In this document: positions 9,443 through 17,631 of the stretch, piece after piece
Numbering within the stretch: the stretch's first letter is position 1
Layout of the letters: every line of letters starts with the position of its first letter
Virus record (IMG/VR): IMGVR_UViG_3300023179_000389
Location: 1-28,801 of that record
Source of the DNA: a virus
Strand: one strand, 5' to 3'
DNA: 28,801 nucleotides
Notes under the pieces: generated by a model
Told to the model about the DNA's origin: nothing
The model's input: the letters and a program-made list of their open reading frames with translations, nothing else
Database searches by the model: none
Translations under genes and position numbers: made by a program

Positions 9443-11077
9443 TCATTCGCTCTCGTCATCTTCAGTGATGGGTCGAGAAATAACTACAGCATCTGGTAAC
9501 AAATTTGTTTTTTGGAATAATTCAGTGTCAATTTTTCGTGGTGTAAGTTTTTTATCCTCACCAAACACAGATATTGGTGTTATGGCTTTTTGGTTTCCTA
9601 AATCATTTGACGGACCAAAATAATTAGGTGTTCCTGGAAGCTCACTATTAATATGTCTAGGTGTCGCAGGTAAAGGCTCATATCTAATAAGTCTAGAAAA
9701 CGGTTTATATCCGAATCTATCTCGATATATGGAATTAACAGAAGGTCCAAGAGGATGTGTTTTTGGATTTCTGTTTATGTCATGTTTAAGATTTACTGAT
9801 AAATGCATCTTAGCCTTGGCGTTTACTACTTGAGAGTGCATTTTTCTTAAAAGCTCTCGACTGCGATTTGGATATTCTGATACTCCTAATTTGGCCTTGA
9901 GAACCTCTTCTGATCTGAATCCACCAAACAGCTTGTATCCTATAGGATGTATTAGAGATTTTAAGGCATTTCTATATCGAGAAATAGTCTCATTTACATA
10001 AACCACATAAGAAAATTGTTGATAGTATTCACCGTCGTGAATGTATTTTGTGGTGGACAAGTGCCCATCTTCATTCATGTAATATCCAGGATAATTAATC
10101 AGTGCACCAAGTTCAAAATTTATTAGAGCAAACTCATCTACTGTGTCACTTACCAAGACTATGTTTATAGGAGGGTTACTTAGTTTATATCCCAGTCCAT
10201 ATTTTTTGATGGATACTTTTTTTATTCCTCCATCCTCATCCACTTCCTCAATTTTTATTTGAGCACCTGAACCCGCATTTTGCACACTAATGTTAAACGT
10301 TTGTCCTACAGAATAGCCCTTGCCCGAAACAGCCACAGAACTTTTTATAGGAACCGGGCTAATCCTTCCAGTAATGATAGTTTTGACCCCATTTTCCAAA
10401 TATTCCGCTTCTATTATTTCTTCTGGTAAAAACGGGCCGGTTATACTAGAGCGATTCAACACCAACTCGTATGCAACTGTAGAGCCTTCTCGTATAGAAA
10501 AAACTCTTTCCACAAATGCAGTAGAGTTTTTTGTCATACCTCTTATCTTTAGAGATTTTAATTTTGCTCCATTTCCCGAAAGAATAAACACTCTAAGTGT
10601 TTTATCCTGAACCCATTTTCCGTCCGAAGGCTTTAGTACATCTACTCGTGGGTAATAAAATTGAACGTCAGTGTCGTACAACATTCTAAAAAATAGCTTG
10701 TAGGATTTTTCTGTACCTCTAGCTCGATAAAATTGCTTTATATTTTTCAGCAGCGTTTTTTTGTCTGCCAAAACTGATCGAGGAATATTTGTTAAAAATT
10801 CTCTAAAAAATTGTTCTACAAAAACATCAATGCTGGTATCGATATCTTGATAATCAGGAATTCTTCGAGAGTCGTAAAGAACGTTTCTTTTGCTTTCCAT
10901 CCACTGATAGTAAGATTTCATGAATTGAAGAAACCGTGGATGATCTTCAGTAACAAATTCTGGAAAATGCGATTGAATGAACGTATCTATACCTGGTAAT
11001 TCCTCGGCGTTAAATACCGAAGGGTATAATACATTCAGATTAGATGTGATAGGAGACTCTAAACTTATATCACTCAT
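9443..11077 (-). CDS. baseplate wedge protein in the gp7 position
   Basis: A 544-residue protein between gp6 and gp8, where T4 has gp7. The first 140 residues form a conserved domain of T4-like marine phage wedge proteins: a helical segment with HPRFLQFMKSYYQWME, then IDVFVEQFFREFL, ADKKTLLKNIKQFYRARGT and FFRMLYDTDVQFYYPR. The centre is beta-rich. The C-terminus is a Pro/Arg-rich extended region ending acidic. Its ATG overlaps the gp6 stop in an ATGA arrangement, indicating translational coupling. It is about half the length of T4 gp7 (1032 residues), and I cannot show direct homology to gp7 from sequence alone, so no symbol is given. The structural role is well supported by position and domain. 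Confidence 0.8.
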   Translation of the reverse strand: MSDISLESPITSNLNVLYPSVFNAEELPGIDTFIQSHFPEFVTEDHPRFLQFMKSYYQWMESKRNVLYDSRRIPDYQDIDTSIDVFVEQFFREFLTNIPRSVLADKKTLLKNIKQFYRARGTEKSYKLFFRMLYDTDVQFYYPRVDVLKPSDGKWVQDKTLRVFILSGNGAKLKSLKIRGMTKNSTAFVERVFSIREGSTVAYELVLNRSSITGPFLPEEIIEAEYLENGVKTIITGRISPVPIKSSVAVSGKGYSVGQTFNISVQNAGSGAQIKIEEVDEDGGIKKVSIKKYGLGYKLSNPPINIVLVSDTVDEFALINFELGALINYPGYYMNEDGHLSTTKYIHDGEYYQQFSYVVYVNETISRYRNALKSLIHPIGYKLFGGFRSEEVLKAKLGVSEYPNRSRELLRKMHSQVVNAKAKMHLSVNLKHDINRNPKTHPLGPSVNSIYRDRFGYKPFSRLIRYEPLPATPRHINSELPGTPNYFGPSNDLGNQKAITPISVFGEDKKLTPRKIDTELFQKTNLLPDAVVISRPITEDDESE

Positions 11078-12891
11078 GATAACTTAACTCTACTCAAGTC
11101 AATAACATCAACCAAAATATCTTCATCATCCAATAAAAGAACCTGATTTCTCAATACGATTATGTCATTCTCTTTAGGAGTTATGTGCAGATCAATATAT
11201 TTCTGTTGATTAGGGATGTTAGTAACCAACAAATCTTTGATTAGTATTTCTCCTGTCTCATAATTAACGAAACCTACATTAGGATTTATGACAATTTTTT
11301 TATCATTAAATAAGTAATACAAAAATAATGTTCCAGCACCATCATCAGCCAACATTACCTTTTTATTTACATAGAAAAATTCTGTGCTATTAATAGCAGC
11401 CTCAGAATTTTTAAAATCTCCTCTGTCAATAGCATTATTTAAAACAATCTTAAATGAGTTTTGAACATCAAACGCTGGGCTCAATCGATATTTTATCTTA
11501 ACATCAGTTAAATTGCTTTCTATTGAAGAGTCTGTTGAGTCGATAACATTTAGCAACTTGGAATATCTAAAATCAGAATCAAATCCAACTAATGATGTAT
11601 TTTTATAATTTTTTATAGAATCATATATGGCATTTTTAAGATCATTAATGCTCTTAGAGGTTTTGTGAGGAAAATAATTTACTCGTGAGTTCACGGTCAT
11701 TCTGATATATTCCGGTTCCAATAGCACCACTTCTACTGATATCAAATTTCTAGGTCTGATATAGTTATCAACTATATTTTTTCTGTCATCTTCATTTAAT
11801 CCATATCCTGTCACGGGCTTAATGGCGCAGAAAACTTTTCCATACATAGGAGGATCATTATCTTCTCCTCCCCAAACTCTAATGTGTTCTATAGCAGGAA
11901 TATCTCGTTTTAATAATGTTTCATAATCAGATCTTGTTACAGCTCTATTTTGCGCCTCGTATGATCTTGGTGCCAATAATTTTATTGAGTCTATAGATTC
12001 CTGAGGTGCATAAGCAGCTTGACCTCCCGCAGGCTTAATAACGTTTATTGTCATTACTCCACCTAGGTATGATCCTCCAGGCGAGTTAATTCTAAAAGAT
12101 TTTGCTCCTAGTGCTTGATTTCCTGTGGGAACAATATATTCGATGTTTATTATATTTCCGTTAGCTAAAGATTTTCCTAAAATACCATCACCAAATATTA
12201 ATTCGTACTTATTGTCGGAAGTCTCTTGCAAGAAGTATACTGCATCAGTTGAACTCAATAAATTAATATCATCAAACAAATTAAATACAGTAACACCAGA
12301 ATTAGTAGCAGAATTCTGAACAGTAATTTTTAACGTTGATGTATCAACATTTTTATTTGGAATAATGTATCGTTGTTTGATGGCGATTGTGTTATCTACG
12401 ATCCAGCTATAAGTAAATTTTTTCCCTTCTAATAGATCAACACCAGATGCAATATACTTTCTAACACCTATTTGTTTGAAATATACAGAATTTTTGGGGA
12501 AAAAACTATATCGTATATCGTTTACGCTTGTATAAAATTCTTTGTTTGCGTCGATCATCATGTTTAGAGGTGGAGTTATTCCTTCAGGAAAATCCAATAC
12601 AACATCAATTTTCGCAGCCAAACATCTAGCAGATCGAGGTGTATATCCTAAGTGTTTTGCTCTTGAGACTACACTTTCACGCATGGATGCAGAGTCTAAA
12701 AACATCTCACTAGCTAACATATTTAAATAAAACCCGTTGTATGCTGTGTTGTATGCTAAAACATCTAGCAACACGGACATGGATGAACCATCAAAGTTGT
12801 AATCTTTAAATTGATCCTGTTGTTTTAGGAAATCTTTTAGATTATTCTTAATCTGTTCAAAATCCAATTCTGTGTATTTTATGTTGCTCAT
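11074..12891 (-). CDS. 6: baseplate wedge subunit gp6
   Basis: A 605-residue homologue of T4 gp6 (660 residues), the protein that forms the continuous ring of the wedge, and of the baseplate J-like family. Landmarks are the N-terminal YTELDFEQIKNNLKDFL, the helix LLDVLAYNTAYNGFYLNMLASEMFLDSA, then SRAKHLGYTPRSA, the central PGGSYLGG and QNRAVTRSDYETLLKRD, and a C-terminal region with FRYSKLLNVID. The gene starts 3 nt after the gp25 stop and has no obvious Shine-Dalgarno, so coupled translation from gp25 is likely. The gp25-gp6 order matches marine T4-like phages. Confidence 0.93.
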   Translation of the reverse strand: MSNIKYTELDFEQIKNNLKDFLKQQDQFKDYNFDGSSMSVLLDVLAYNTAYNGFYLNMLASEMFLDSASMRESVVSRAKHLGYTPRSARCLAAKIDVVLDFPEGITPPLNMMIDANKEFYTSVNDIRYSFFPKNSVYFKQIGVRKYIASGVDLLEGKKFTYSWIVDNTIAIKQRYIIPNKNVDTSTLKITVQNSATNSGVTVFNLFDDINLLSSTDAVYFLQETSDNKYELIFGDGILGKSLANGNIINIEYIVPTGNQALGAKSFRINSPGGSYLGGVMTINVIKPAGGQAAYAPQESIDSIKLLAPRSYEAQNRAVTRSDYETLLKRDIPAIEHIRVWGGEDNDPPMYGKVFCAIKPVTGYGLNEDDRKNIVDNYIRPRNLISVEVVLLEPEYIRMTVNSRVNYFPHKTSKSINDLKNAIYDSIKNYKNTSLVGFDSDFRYSKLLNVIDSTDSSIESNLTDVKIKYRLSPAFDVQNSFKIVLNNAIDRGDFKNSEAAINSTEFFYVNKKVMLADDGAGTLFLYYLFNDKKIVINPNVGFVNYETGEILIKDLLVTNIPNQQKYIDLHITPKENDIIVLRNQVLLLDDEDILVDVIDLSRVKLS

Positions 12892-12894
12892 ATA

Positions 12895-13338
12895 TTAACG
12901 CAATCTTTCTAAAAATATATCTACAGAAGAAACTTCCGAGGTATCGTTGACTGCAAACACCAAATGAACATTATATCCCATTTCATCCGGGTCCACGGAC
13001 ACCTGAAGATCCAACACCGCTACTCTAGGTTCATATATTCTAATTATGTCACTGATAAGAACTTGAATACTTATTTGCGTAAGAGGATTCACAGGCTCAA
13101 ACAGCAGTTGTTTTAAATTGCCACCTAAATTGGGTCTAAATGGTCTTTCGTAGGTGCCCGTCAACATTAAATTTCTTATAGAACGCTTGACTGAATTGGC
13201 ATCTTTTAGTGTGTTTATATCACCCGAAACTGGATGCGGTATAAAATCAAGATCCAAGTCTGAAAATTTCTTTACCGTCTTTTCGAGACGTATCTCACCC
13301 GCAGAATCGGTAAACATTTTTCGATAGTCGTTTGTCAT
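12895..13338 (-). CDS. 25: baseplate wedge subunit gp25 (GPW/gp25 family)
   Basis: A 147-residue protein of the gp25/W family, close to T4 gp25 (132 residues). It forms the wedge core with gp6 and gp53 and nucleates sheath assembly. Features are DLDFIPHPVSGDI near residue 27, VKRSIRNLMLTGTYERPFRPNLG (core loop and strand), a helix with ISIQVLISDIIRIYEPRVAV containing the conserved EPR, and a C-terminal strand pair. It is the first gene after a CATAAATA late promoter, with a leader of about 25 nt that lacks a clear Shine-Dalgarno (TTTCCTC precedes the ATG). Confidence 0.93.
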   Translation of the reverse strand: MTNDYRKMFTDSAGEIRLEKTVKKFSDLDLDFIPHPVSGDINTLKDANSVKRSIRNLMLTGTYERPFRPNLGGNLKQLLFEPVNPLTQISIQVLISDIIRIYEPRVAVLDLQVSVDPDEMGYNVHLVFAVNDTSEVSSVDIFLERLR

Positions 13339-13368
13339 GAGGAAATAGCACTATAAAAATATACAATT

Positions 13369-13376
13369 TATTTATG
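13369..13376 (-). promoter_or_regulatory. late promoter CATAAATA before gp25
   Basis: The minus strand reads CATAAATA in the 76-bp gap between gp5 and gp25, 30 nt before the gp25 ATG. It fits the T4-type late consensus and probably drives the gp25-gp6-gp7-position run. Confidence 0.65.
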
Positions 13377-13414
13377 CTAGTTATTGAATAGCTATGGGTT
13401 ATTTCCACACTGTA

Positions 13415-15337
13415 CTATTCCGCAGATTTTTTGGTTCTAAGATCAAAATTGATTCGATCATTAAATGGACCTGTCAAACACTGATGTCTTTCTGCTGAAT
13501 CCAAAATTAAATTTTCTGCGCCTCCAGGAACAATCCAAAACATTTGCTTAGGATATTTGGCTCCAGGCTTACTCCATCTGCACATGTGTCTGATACCATC
13601 TTCAAACATATCCTGTTTAGATGGACTATCTATTAAATCTCCTGGCACATGAACTGGTCTAACAACTTCCCATTCAGTCATCTGCCCGTCTGGATGTTGA
13701 AACTTTATTACTACAGCTTCAAGTTGTCCTGTAGGTAAGGCTTCTCGCAGCTCGTGATTTGGTCCTGCTGCGGAAAGAGTAACTAGCTTTTTGTCGCTGT
13801 CAGATATAGGTTTATAAACATCACCTACTGTTCCTTTTGGAAGTAAGTATCCATATTTAGGAGATGCTTCAACGGGCTTTTCTTCTATCTTATCTTCATT
13901 ATCTGCATCATTAGGAGTAGCCACAGGGCTAGAATAAGGAGGATTCGGTGCAAATACTTCTCCAGCCAAATGTATTTGTGGAGCTTGAAGCACGATCATG
14001 CTTGCTGATTGAAGATTGATTTCACCAGTAGCCTTTATGTGTACTACACTTCCTTTAGAGCACACATAAACTCCTTCTCCTGCAACTGTTCTGGTTTCTT
14101 CGCCTATTCCTGTATAAACACTTTTACCAACTCTGGTGTTTATGGACTCACCTACATTTCCATTAAGATTTGCACCAACTTGTCTATTATGATCTGATCC
14201 AGAATTTAAATTTATTACAGTTCCTGCTTTTAATCTGTATGCTTCTCCCGCATCCAAATTCATACTCTTTTTTGTGGCATTATAATAATCTTCGTATATA
14301 AAGTTATATTGAGACTTTTTAATCTTATTAACCTCAAGTCCTGTAGGATGAATTTCTCTAAATGTTCCTGATCTGTGATACCAGTGCAATCTTTGGGCAC
14401 CAGGAGTGTCGTCAACTTCTATAACGTGACCTGACTCGCTTTCGTACACATGATTATATGGATATTTTGCGTTGTAGGGGGTGTCAGGCTCCGAAAACGC
14501 AAGTGGCTCCGCAGAAGAGTCTCCACCGACTCCACCGGCCTCGTATCCACCACCTTCTCCTGCATCCATCTCCCCTCGCTTGAGTGCTACGATAGTTTCT
14601 TCAATTTTTTCATTTCGACTAAGACGAGATGTTGAGGGCTCCATCAGTCGATTTTCTAGAGGATATCGTGATATAGGAGCACCAGAAACAGTTGTGCTAA
14701 CTTGCCCACTAAAAAATTCTCTTTCGTTGTTAGGAACACCATCATTGTTTAAGTCCAACATTTTGTCGGCGTCTGCTTGATCGTATTTACCGTCTTTGTT
14801 TACATCAAACTTGTATGAATCAACACTGTAATCTTTTGTTAATTGTCCAAATGCTGTGTTAGAACCAGGTAGTCTTTGTCCATCACCATATTTACCAGAT
14901 TTTGTGCTAGATTGTTCTTGCTCCGCATCTGGTGCTTCATCCTCTTCCAGAGGAGCCATGTCAGGTGGTCGAGGGACGTTATCGGGGGTTAATTGATCGT
15001 CAGGAGTAGGATCGCCGTAGCCACTTTCTACTCGGGATGGTTCTTCATCAATTCCGGGAATATACCCCACAACGATAGGTTTCTGTGCTTCTTTTCCGTC
15101 GAGAAAAAACCCCCAACACCAATCACCTTCTCTGGGCCCAACAGAATTTCGTCCATGATCGAGTGGTAAGGAGGGTACAGCCCAAGGAAGATCCTCGGTT
15201 GGAAGTTCTATTCTATCTTCAGTGTGCCAACCAAATATTCTAACACGAAGGCGACCAAGGAAAATAGGATCTTTTCGATCCTCAATTACTCCTTTCCACC
15301 AAATAAAGCCGTCTTTGCCAAAAAATGATGTTTCCAT
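13415..15337 (-). CDS. 5: baseplate hub/spike protein gp5-like with dockerin-type insert
   Basis: A 640-residue central hub and cell-puncturing spike protein. Residues 10-95 match the T4 gp5 OB-fold (FIWWKGVIEDRKDP, GRLRVRIFGWH, LPTEDLPWAVP, GPREGDWCWGFFLDG, VVGYIPG). An acidic Pro-rich linker follows. Residues 178-189 (DVNKDGKYDQAD) and 195-207 (DLNNDGVPNNERE) are two EF-hand/dockerin-like calcium loops. Residues 285-335 carry YPYNHVYESESGHVIEVDDTPG, typical of gp5/VgrG junctions. Residues 345-465 form a repetitive beta-helix needle, and a separate C-terminal domain of about 170 residues follows. The lysozyme domain of T4 gp5 is absent. An AATAAATA late promoter lies upstream. The identity is firm; the C-terminal domain function is unknown. 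Confidence 0.9.
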   Translation of the reverse strand: METSFFGKDGFIWWKGVIEDRKDPIFLGRLRVRIFGWHTEDRIELPTEDLPWAVPSLPLDHGRNSVGPREGDWCWGFFLDGKEAQKPIVVGYIPGIDEEPSRVESGYGDPTPDDQLTPDNVPRPPDMAPLEEDEAPDAEQEQSSTKSGKYGDGQRLPGSNTAFGQLTKDYSVDSYKFDVNKDGKYDQADADKMLDLNNDGVPNNEREFFSGQVSTTVSGAPISRYPLENRLMEPSTSRLSRNEKIEETIVALKRGEMDAGEGGGYEAGGVGGDSSAEPLAFSEPDTPYNAKYPYNHVYESESGHVIEVDDTPGAQRLHWYHRSGTFREIHPTGLEVNKIKKSQYNFIYEDYYNATKKSMNLDAGEAYRLKAGTVINLNSGSDHNRQVGANLNGNVGESINTRVGKSVYTGIGEETRTVAGEGVYVCSKGSVVHIKATGEINLQSASMIVLQAPQIHLAGEVFAPNPPYSSPVATPNDADNEDKIEEKPVEASPKYGYLLPKGTVGDVYKPISDSDKKLVTLSAAGPNHELREALPTGQLEAVVIKFQHPDGQMTEWEVVRPVHVPGDLIDSPSKQDMFEDGIRHMCRWSKPGAKYPKQMFWIVPGGAENLILDSAERHQCLTGPFNDRINFDLRTKKSAE

Positions 15338-15344
15338 AGGTACA

Positions 15345-15370
15345 AATAGTATTCAAGCAATAATACTATT
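15345..15370. repeat. 9-bp inverted repeat overlapping the gp5 late promoter
   Basis: AATAGTATT and AATACTATT flank an 8-nt spacer. The outer arm overlaps the late promoter, so mRNA starting there would lack one arm and only read-through mRNA could fold the stem. There is no T-tract, so it is not a standard terminator. Confidence 0.4.
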
Positions 15371-15374
15371 TATT
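15367..15374 (-). promoter_or_regulatory. late promoter AATAAATA before gp5
   Basis: The minus strand reads AATAAATA in the 42-bp gap between the 149-codon gene and gp5, 29 nt before the gp5 ATG. It marks the boundary between the small-gene block and the late baseplate operon. Confidence 0.6.
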
Positions 15375-15379
15375 ACACT

Positions 15380-15829
15380 TTAGGAAACAGAATTATCAGC
15401 GTCGGTTTCGTCAGTCAGATCGTATGGTTTAGTGTGAAGCTCACAGGCTGTATAAACCCAAGTTTTTCCTCTTAATTTTCCTTTTTTCCCGCAAACCTCG
15501 CACACACTAGCAGACTCGTTCTCTGCTTCTTCTATCATTTTATCTACTACAGGATCATAGTGAGACATGTAGAATCTAAGAGTTCCATACTTTTCTTTAA
15601 TTTGAGTAATTACAATTTCATTTGCTATTTCTTCTGGTAGAGTTTTGATATAGGCGTTTAATTTGGTGCAAAGTCCAAATAAAAGATCAAACCATCCATC
15701 ATCACATTGTATAGGAAACCATCGGTAGGATTTTATTCCAGGACCTAATTCTTCAACAGTAAAAAAAGTTTCTGTACCAAACAAACTAGGTGCGGCTTCA
15801 TGTAATTTTTGACACAATTCTACCCTCAT
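15380..15829 (-). CDS. hypothetical protein with C-terminal zinc ribbon
   Basis: A 149-residue soluble protein. The N-terminal 100 residues include DDGWFDLLFGLCTKLNAYI and ITQIKEKYGTLRFYMSHYD, a conserved pattern in phage and bacterial hypothetical proteins (recalled). Near the C-terminus, Cys110, Cys113, Cys129 and His132 form a CxxC-15-CxxH zinc ribbon, followed by an acidic tail. The ATG has an AAGGATAGCTT ribosome binding site. It starts 9 nt after the stop of the next gene upstream, so the two are in one unit. The function is unknown; the zinc ribbon could contact nucleic acid or protein. Confidence 0.8.
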   Translation of the reverse strand: MRVELCQKLHEAAPSLFGTETFFTVEELGPGIKSYRWFPIQCDDGWFDLLFGLCTKLNAYIKTLPEEIANEIVITQIKEKYGTLRFYMSHYDPVVDKMIEEAENESASVCEVCGKKGKLRGKTWVYTACELHTKPYDLTDETDADNSVS

Positions 15830-15838
15830 AAGCTATCC

Positions 15839-16141
15839 TTAAATACAATCCAAATAATTGTTTGTTTCGGCGACAGTGTTGTTTCTTTTTTCTATCAACA
15901 AAAACAATTTTTGATAAAAGTCTCTAATTGCCTTAGCTCGCTTGGCATAATCAAGAAGGTTTTGCTCCTTTTTGTTTCTAAAGGCTCTGATAATATCATC
16001 TTCATCGATATTAAAAGATATTTTATTGAATACCATATCCAAAGCCTTGCAGTCACCACTACGCAGAGCAGACAAAATTTCTGGATTATCGGAAAAAAGT
16101 TGCTCGGCTTCTTTTGTCATCATTCTATTCATTTTATACAT
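15839..16141 (-). CDS. hypothetical helical protein (100 aa)
   Basis: I start this gene at the ATG at 16141-16139 because a GGAG Shine-Dalgarno lies 6 nt upstream; an in-frame TTG at 16153 overlaps that site and is unlikely. The product begins MYKMNRMMTKEAEQLF and is mostly alpha-helical and charged, with no motif I recognise. It sits between the MGCDIH protein gene (15 nt upstream) and the zinc-ribbon gene, in one transcription unit. The gene is well supported; the function is unknown. Confidence 0.7.
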   Translation of the reverse strand: MYKMNRMMTKEAEQLFSDNPEILSALRSGDCKALDMVFNKISFNIDEDDIIRAFRNKKEQNLLDYAKRAKAIRDFYQKLFLLIEKRNNTVAETNNYLDCI

Positions 16142-16156
16142 ATTATACTCCAATTA

Positions 16157-16813
16157 TTAAGAATCAAACCAACAAACAAATCTAGTTACAATATCGTCAC
16201 TTGTTCTTTCCATAGCCATCATAGAACAAATAGTTGTGTACAGCGATAAGGACTCATACGGATGAAAAGTATATTTCATTAAATTCTTTTCGTCCGTGTC
16301 GTTGATAAACTTAATAAGCTCTTTCTTTTTTTTATTTGAAATTCCCGACAACTCATCATAGAATTGGATATACTCCAACAGGTATCGTTTTCTAACCATA
16401 ATTAATTCATCTAAAGTCAACCAGGTTATGGAGTGATAATCAGGATCAGGAATCATGTTTTGACTATCGGGTTGTAATTTACCTCCATAATATGAAGTGT
16501 TTACTTGATCTAACTTTGATTTTGAAATTAATCTTTGTCCTAATAAATCTCTTTTTGCGGTTTCGTACTCTTCATCACCAACAACTCGTAAATAATATTC
16601 TGTGGCGCACTCCCATGAAAGTGGAGGATTAGTAGGCAATCCTCGGGTAGGAACTACGGGTGCTTCCAGTGATCTAACACCGGCGAGGAGACCAAACATC
16701 AAATAATCTCTTCCAAAATTAATCCGACCGCAATATGAATCAACAAAACATTTTCCAGTCAGCAAATCTTTTTTGGAGTAGTGCTCGATGTATGCGTGTA
16801 TATCACAACCCAT
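16157..16813 (-). CDS. conserved phage protein of the MGCDIH type
   Basis: A 218-residue protein opening MGCDIHAYIE, then RDYLMFGLLAGVRS and a VPTRGLPTNPPLS loop. This pattern is widespread in phage and some bacterial genomes without an assigned function (recalled family knowledge). The Cys3/His6 cluster at the very start is invariant in that family as I recall it. The C-terminal half is helical and charged. The gene has its own strong sigma70 promoter (TTGACT-17-TATAAT) lying within and just before the end of the upstream gene, giving a leader of about 30 nt, so it is probably expressed early. Confidence 0.8.
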   Translation of the reverse strand: MGCDIHAYIEHYSKKDLLTGKCFVDSYCGRINFGRDYLMFGLLAGVRSLEAPVVPTRGLPTNPPLSWECATEYYLRVVGDEEYETAKRDLLGQRLISKSKLDQVNTSYYGGKLQPDSQNMIPDPDYHSITWLTLDELIMVRKRYLLEYIQFYDELSGISNKKKKELIKFINDTDEKNLMKYTFHPYESLSLYTTICSMMAMERTSDDIVTRFVCWFDS

Positions 16814-16850
16814 TTTATTACCAAAAACAGTAAATCGTGTCTATACTTTT

Positions 16851-16879
16851 ATTATATCAATCTCTAAATTCAAAGTCAA
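16851..16879 (-). promoter_or_regulatory. sigma70 early promoter of the MGCDIH gene
   Basis: On the minus strand, TTGACT (16874-16879) and TATAAT (16851-16856) are separated by 17 bp. The -35 box lies inside the coding end of the 77-codon gene and the -10 box just past its stop. The expected +1 is near 16844. Confidence 0.75.
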
Positions 16880-17090
16880 TCTTTAATGATGTGATCTTGT
16901 CTCTTTTATCTTTATCCAATTTTTGGATGTCATCGACTATTTTGGATAGTATCAATATGGTAAAATTTGATACATCTTTGGGTAATATCCACATTCCAAT
17001 TAAAAATCTAATTTTTCCAAATTTTGTGGCTACGCTACTAAAGAAAAATCTTGCTAATGATGATAGATCCAACCCAAATCTATTTTGCAT
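16857..17090 (-). CDS. hypothetical protein (77 aa)
   Basis: The ATG immediately follows the stop of the gene upstream (TAA then ATG), so translation is probably coupled. The product has a mixed N-terminal half with hydrophobic stretches (LARFFFSSVATKFG, FLIGMWILP) and a C-terminal charged helix (IVDDIQKLDKDKRDKIT). No family is recognised. The 3' end carries the promoter of the next gene. The coding call rests on operon packing and strand consistency rather than homology. Confidence 0.6.
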   Translation of the reverse strand: MQNRFGLDLSSLARFFFSSVATKFGKIRFLIGMWILPKDVSNFTILILSKIVDDIQKLDKDKRDKITSLKIDFEFRD

Positions 17091-17330
17091 TTACATATAT
17101 CCTCGTTCAAACATTCTGCGATCTTTTTCTAATTTTGCCAATTTTAACATTTCGGACATTTCTTTAATGTCTCTTTCCATAGAAGTTTCTTGAGAATTTT
17201 GAGCAAGCTCTACCTGCTCACACAAATACTCTATATGATCGTCTAGCATCCATATCTCTCGATTTAATTCCTCGTCTGTAAGAGAAATTAACAAGTCTCG
17301 ATAAATCAAAAGTTCTGGTCGCTGTGACAT
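17091..17330 (-). CDS. hypothetical coiled-coil protein (79 aa)
   Basis: I choose the ATG at 17330-17328, 1 nt after the upstream stop and 8 nt after an AAGGA site; in-frame alternatives at 17339 (ATG) and 17348 (TTG) would overlap the upstream gene. The product is almost entirely charged helix (REIWMLDDHIEYLCEQVELA, then MERDIKEMSEMLKLAKLEKD), a probable coiled coil. The function is unknown. It belongs to a tightly packed run of small genes. Confidence 0.65.
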   Translation of the reverse strand: MSQRPELLIYRDLLISLTDEELNREIWMLDDHIEYLCEQVELAQNSQETSMERDIKEMSEMLKLAKLEKDRRMFERGYM

Positions 17331-17331
17331 A

Positions 17332-17529
17332 CTATTCATCCTTACCAAAAAGTTTTTCTATTTCTTCAGATAATTGCATTACTCTACGATTTATTCTGCG
17401 ACTCATAATACTTTCCGCAGCTTGTCTCTTACCGGTGTTTGAACCAAAAGAAAGCGCATGACGAATTTTCACCAATTCATTAATCTCGGCAATTAATTCT
17501 TGGACATCTTTTTCACTCTTTTTACTCAT
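17332..17529 (-). CDS. hypothetical helical protein (65 aa)
   Basis: A small, very basic and acidic helical protein (KKSEKDVQELIAEINELVKIRHAL ... SRRINRRVMQLSEEIEKLFG written in two parts here, separated by a Ser/Gly turn near residue 30). A clear GAGGA site lies 7 nt before the ATG and overlaps the end of the upstream 30-codon membrane-peptide gene. Probably a helical hairpin. No known family. Confidence 0.65.
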   Translation of the reverse strand: MSKKSEKDVQELIAEINELVKIRHALSFGSNTGKRQAAESIMSRRINRRVMQLSEEIEKLFGKDE

Positions 17530-17532
17530 AAT

Positions 17533-17625
17533 TTAATCCTCAACATCCTCGGTATCCAACACATAACAAAAAAATCCAATAGTAAGCATCGTAACAAATA
17601 CAGTTAAAAAAATTAATATGTTCAT
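17533..17625 (-). CDS. 30-aa single-pass membrane peptide
   Basis: An unbroken 31-codon frame, MNILIFLTVFVTMLTIGFFC then an acidic tail VLDTEDVED, fills the gap between the 91-codon and 65-codon genes. It starts 5 nt after one stop, and its own stop overlaps the ribosome binding region of the next gene. The first 21 or so residues form one hydrophobic segment and the C-terminus is acidic. Small membrane peptides of this kind are common among T4-like early genes. No strong Shine-Dalgarno is visible (AGAAG at some distance). The function is unknown. Confidence 0.55.
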   Translation of the reverse strand: MNILIFLTVFVTMLTIGFFCYVLDTEDVED

Positions 17626-17631
17626 ATGATA

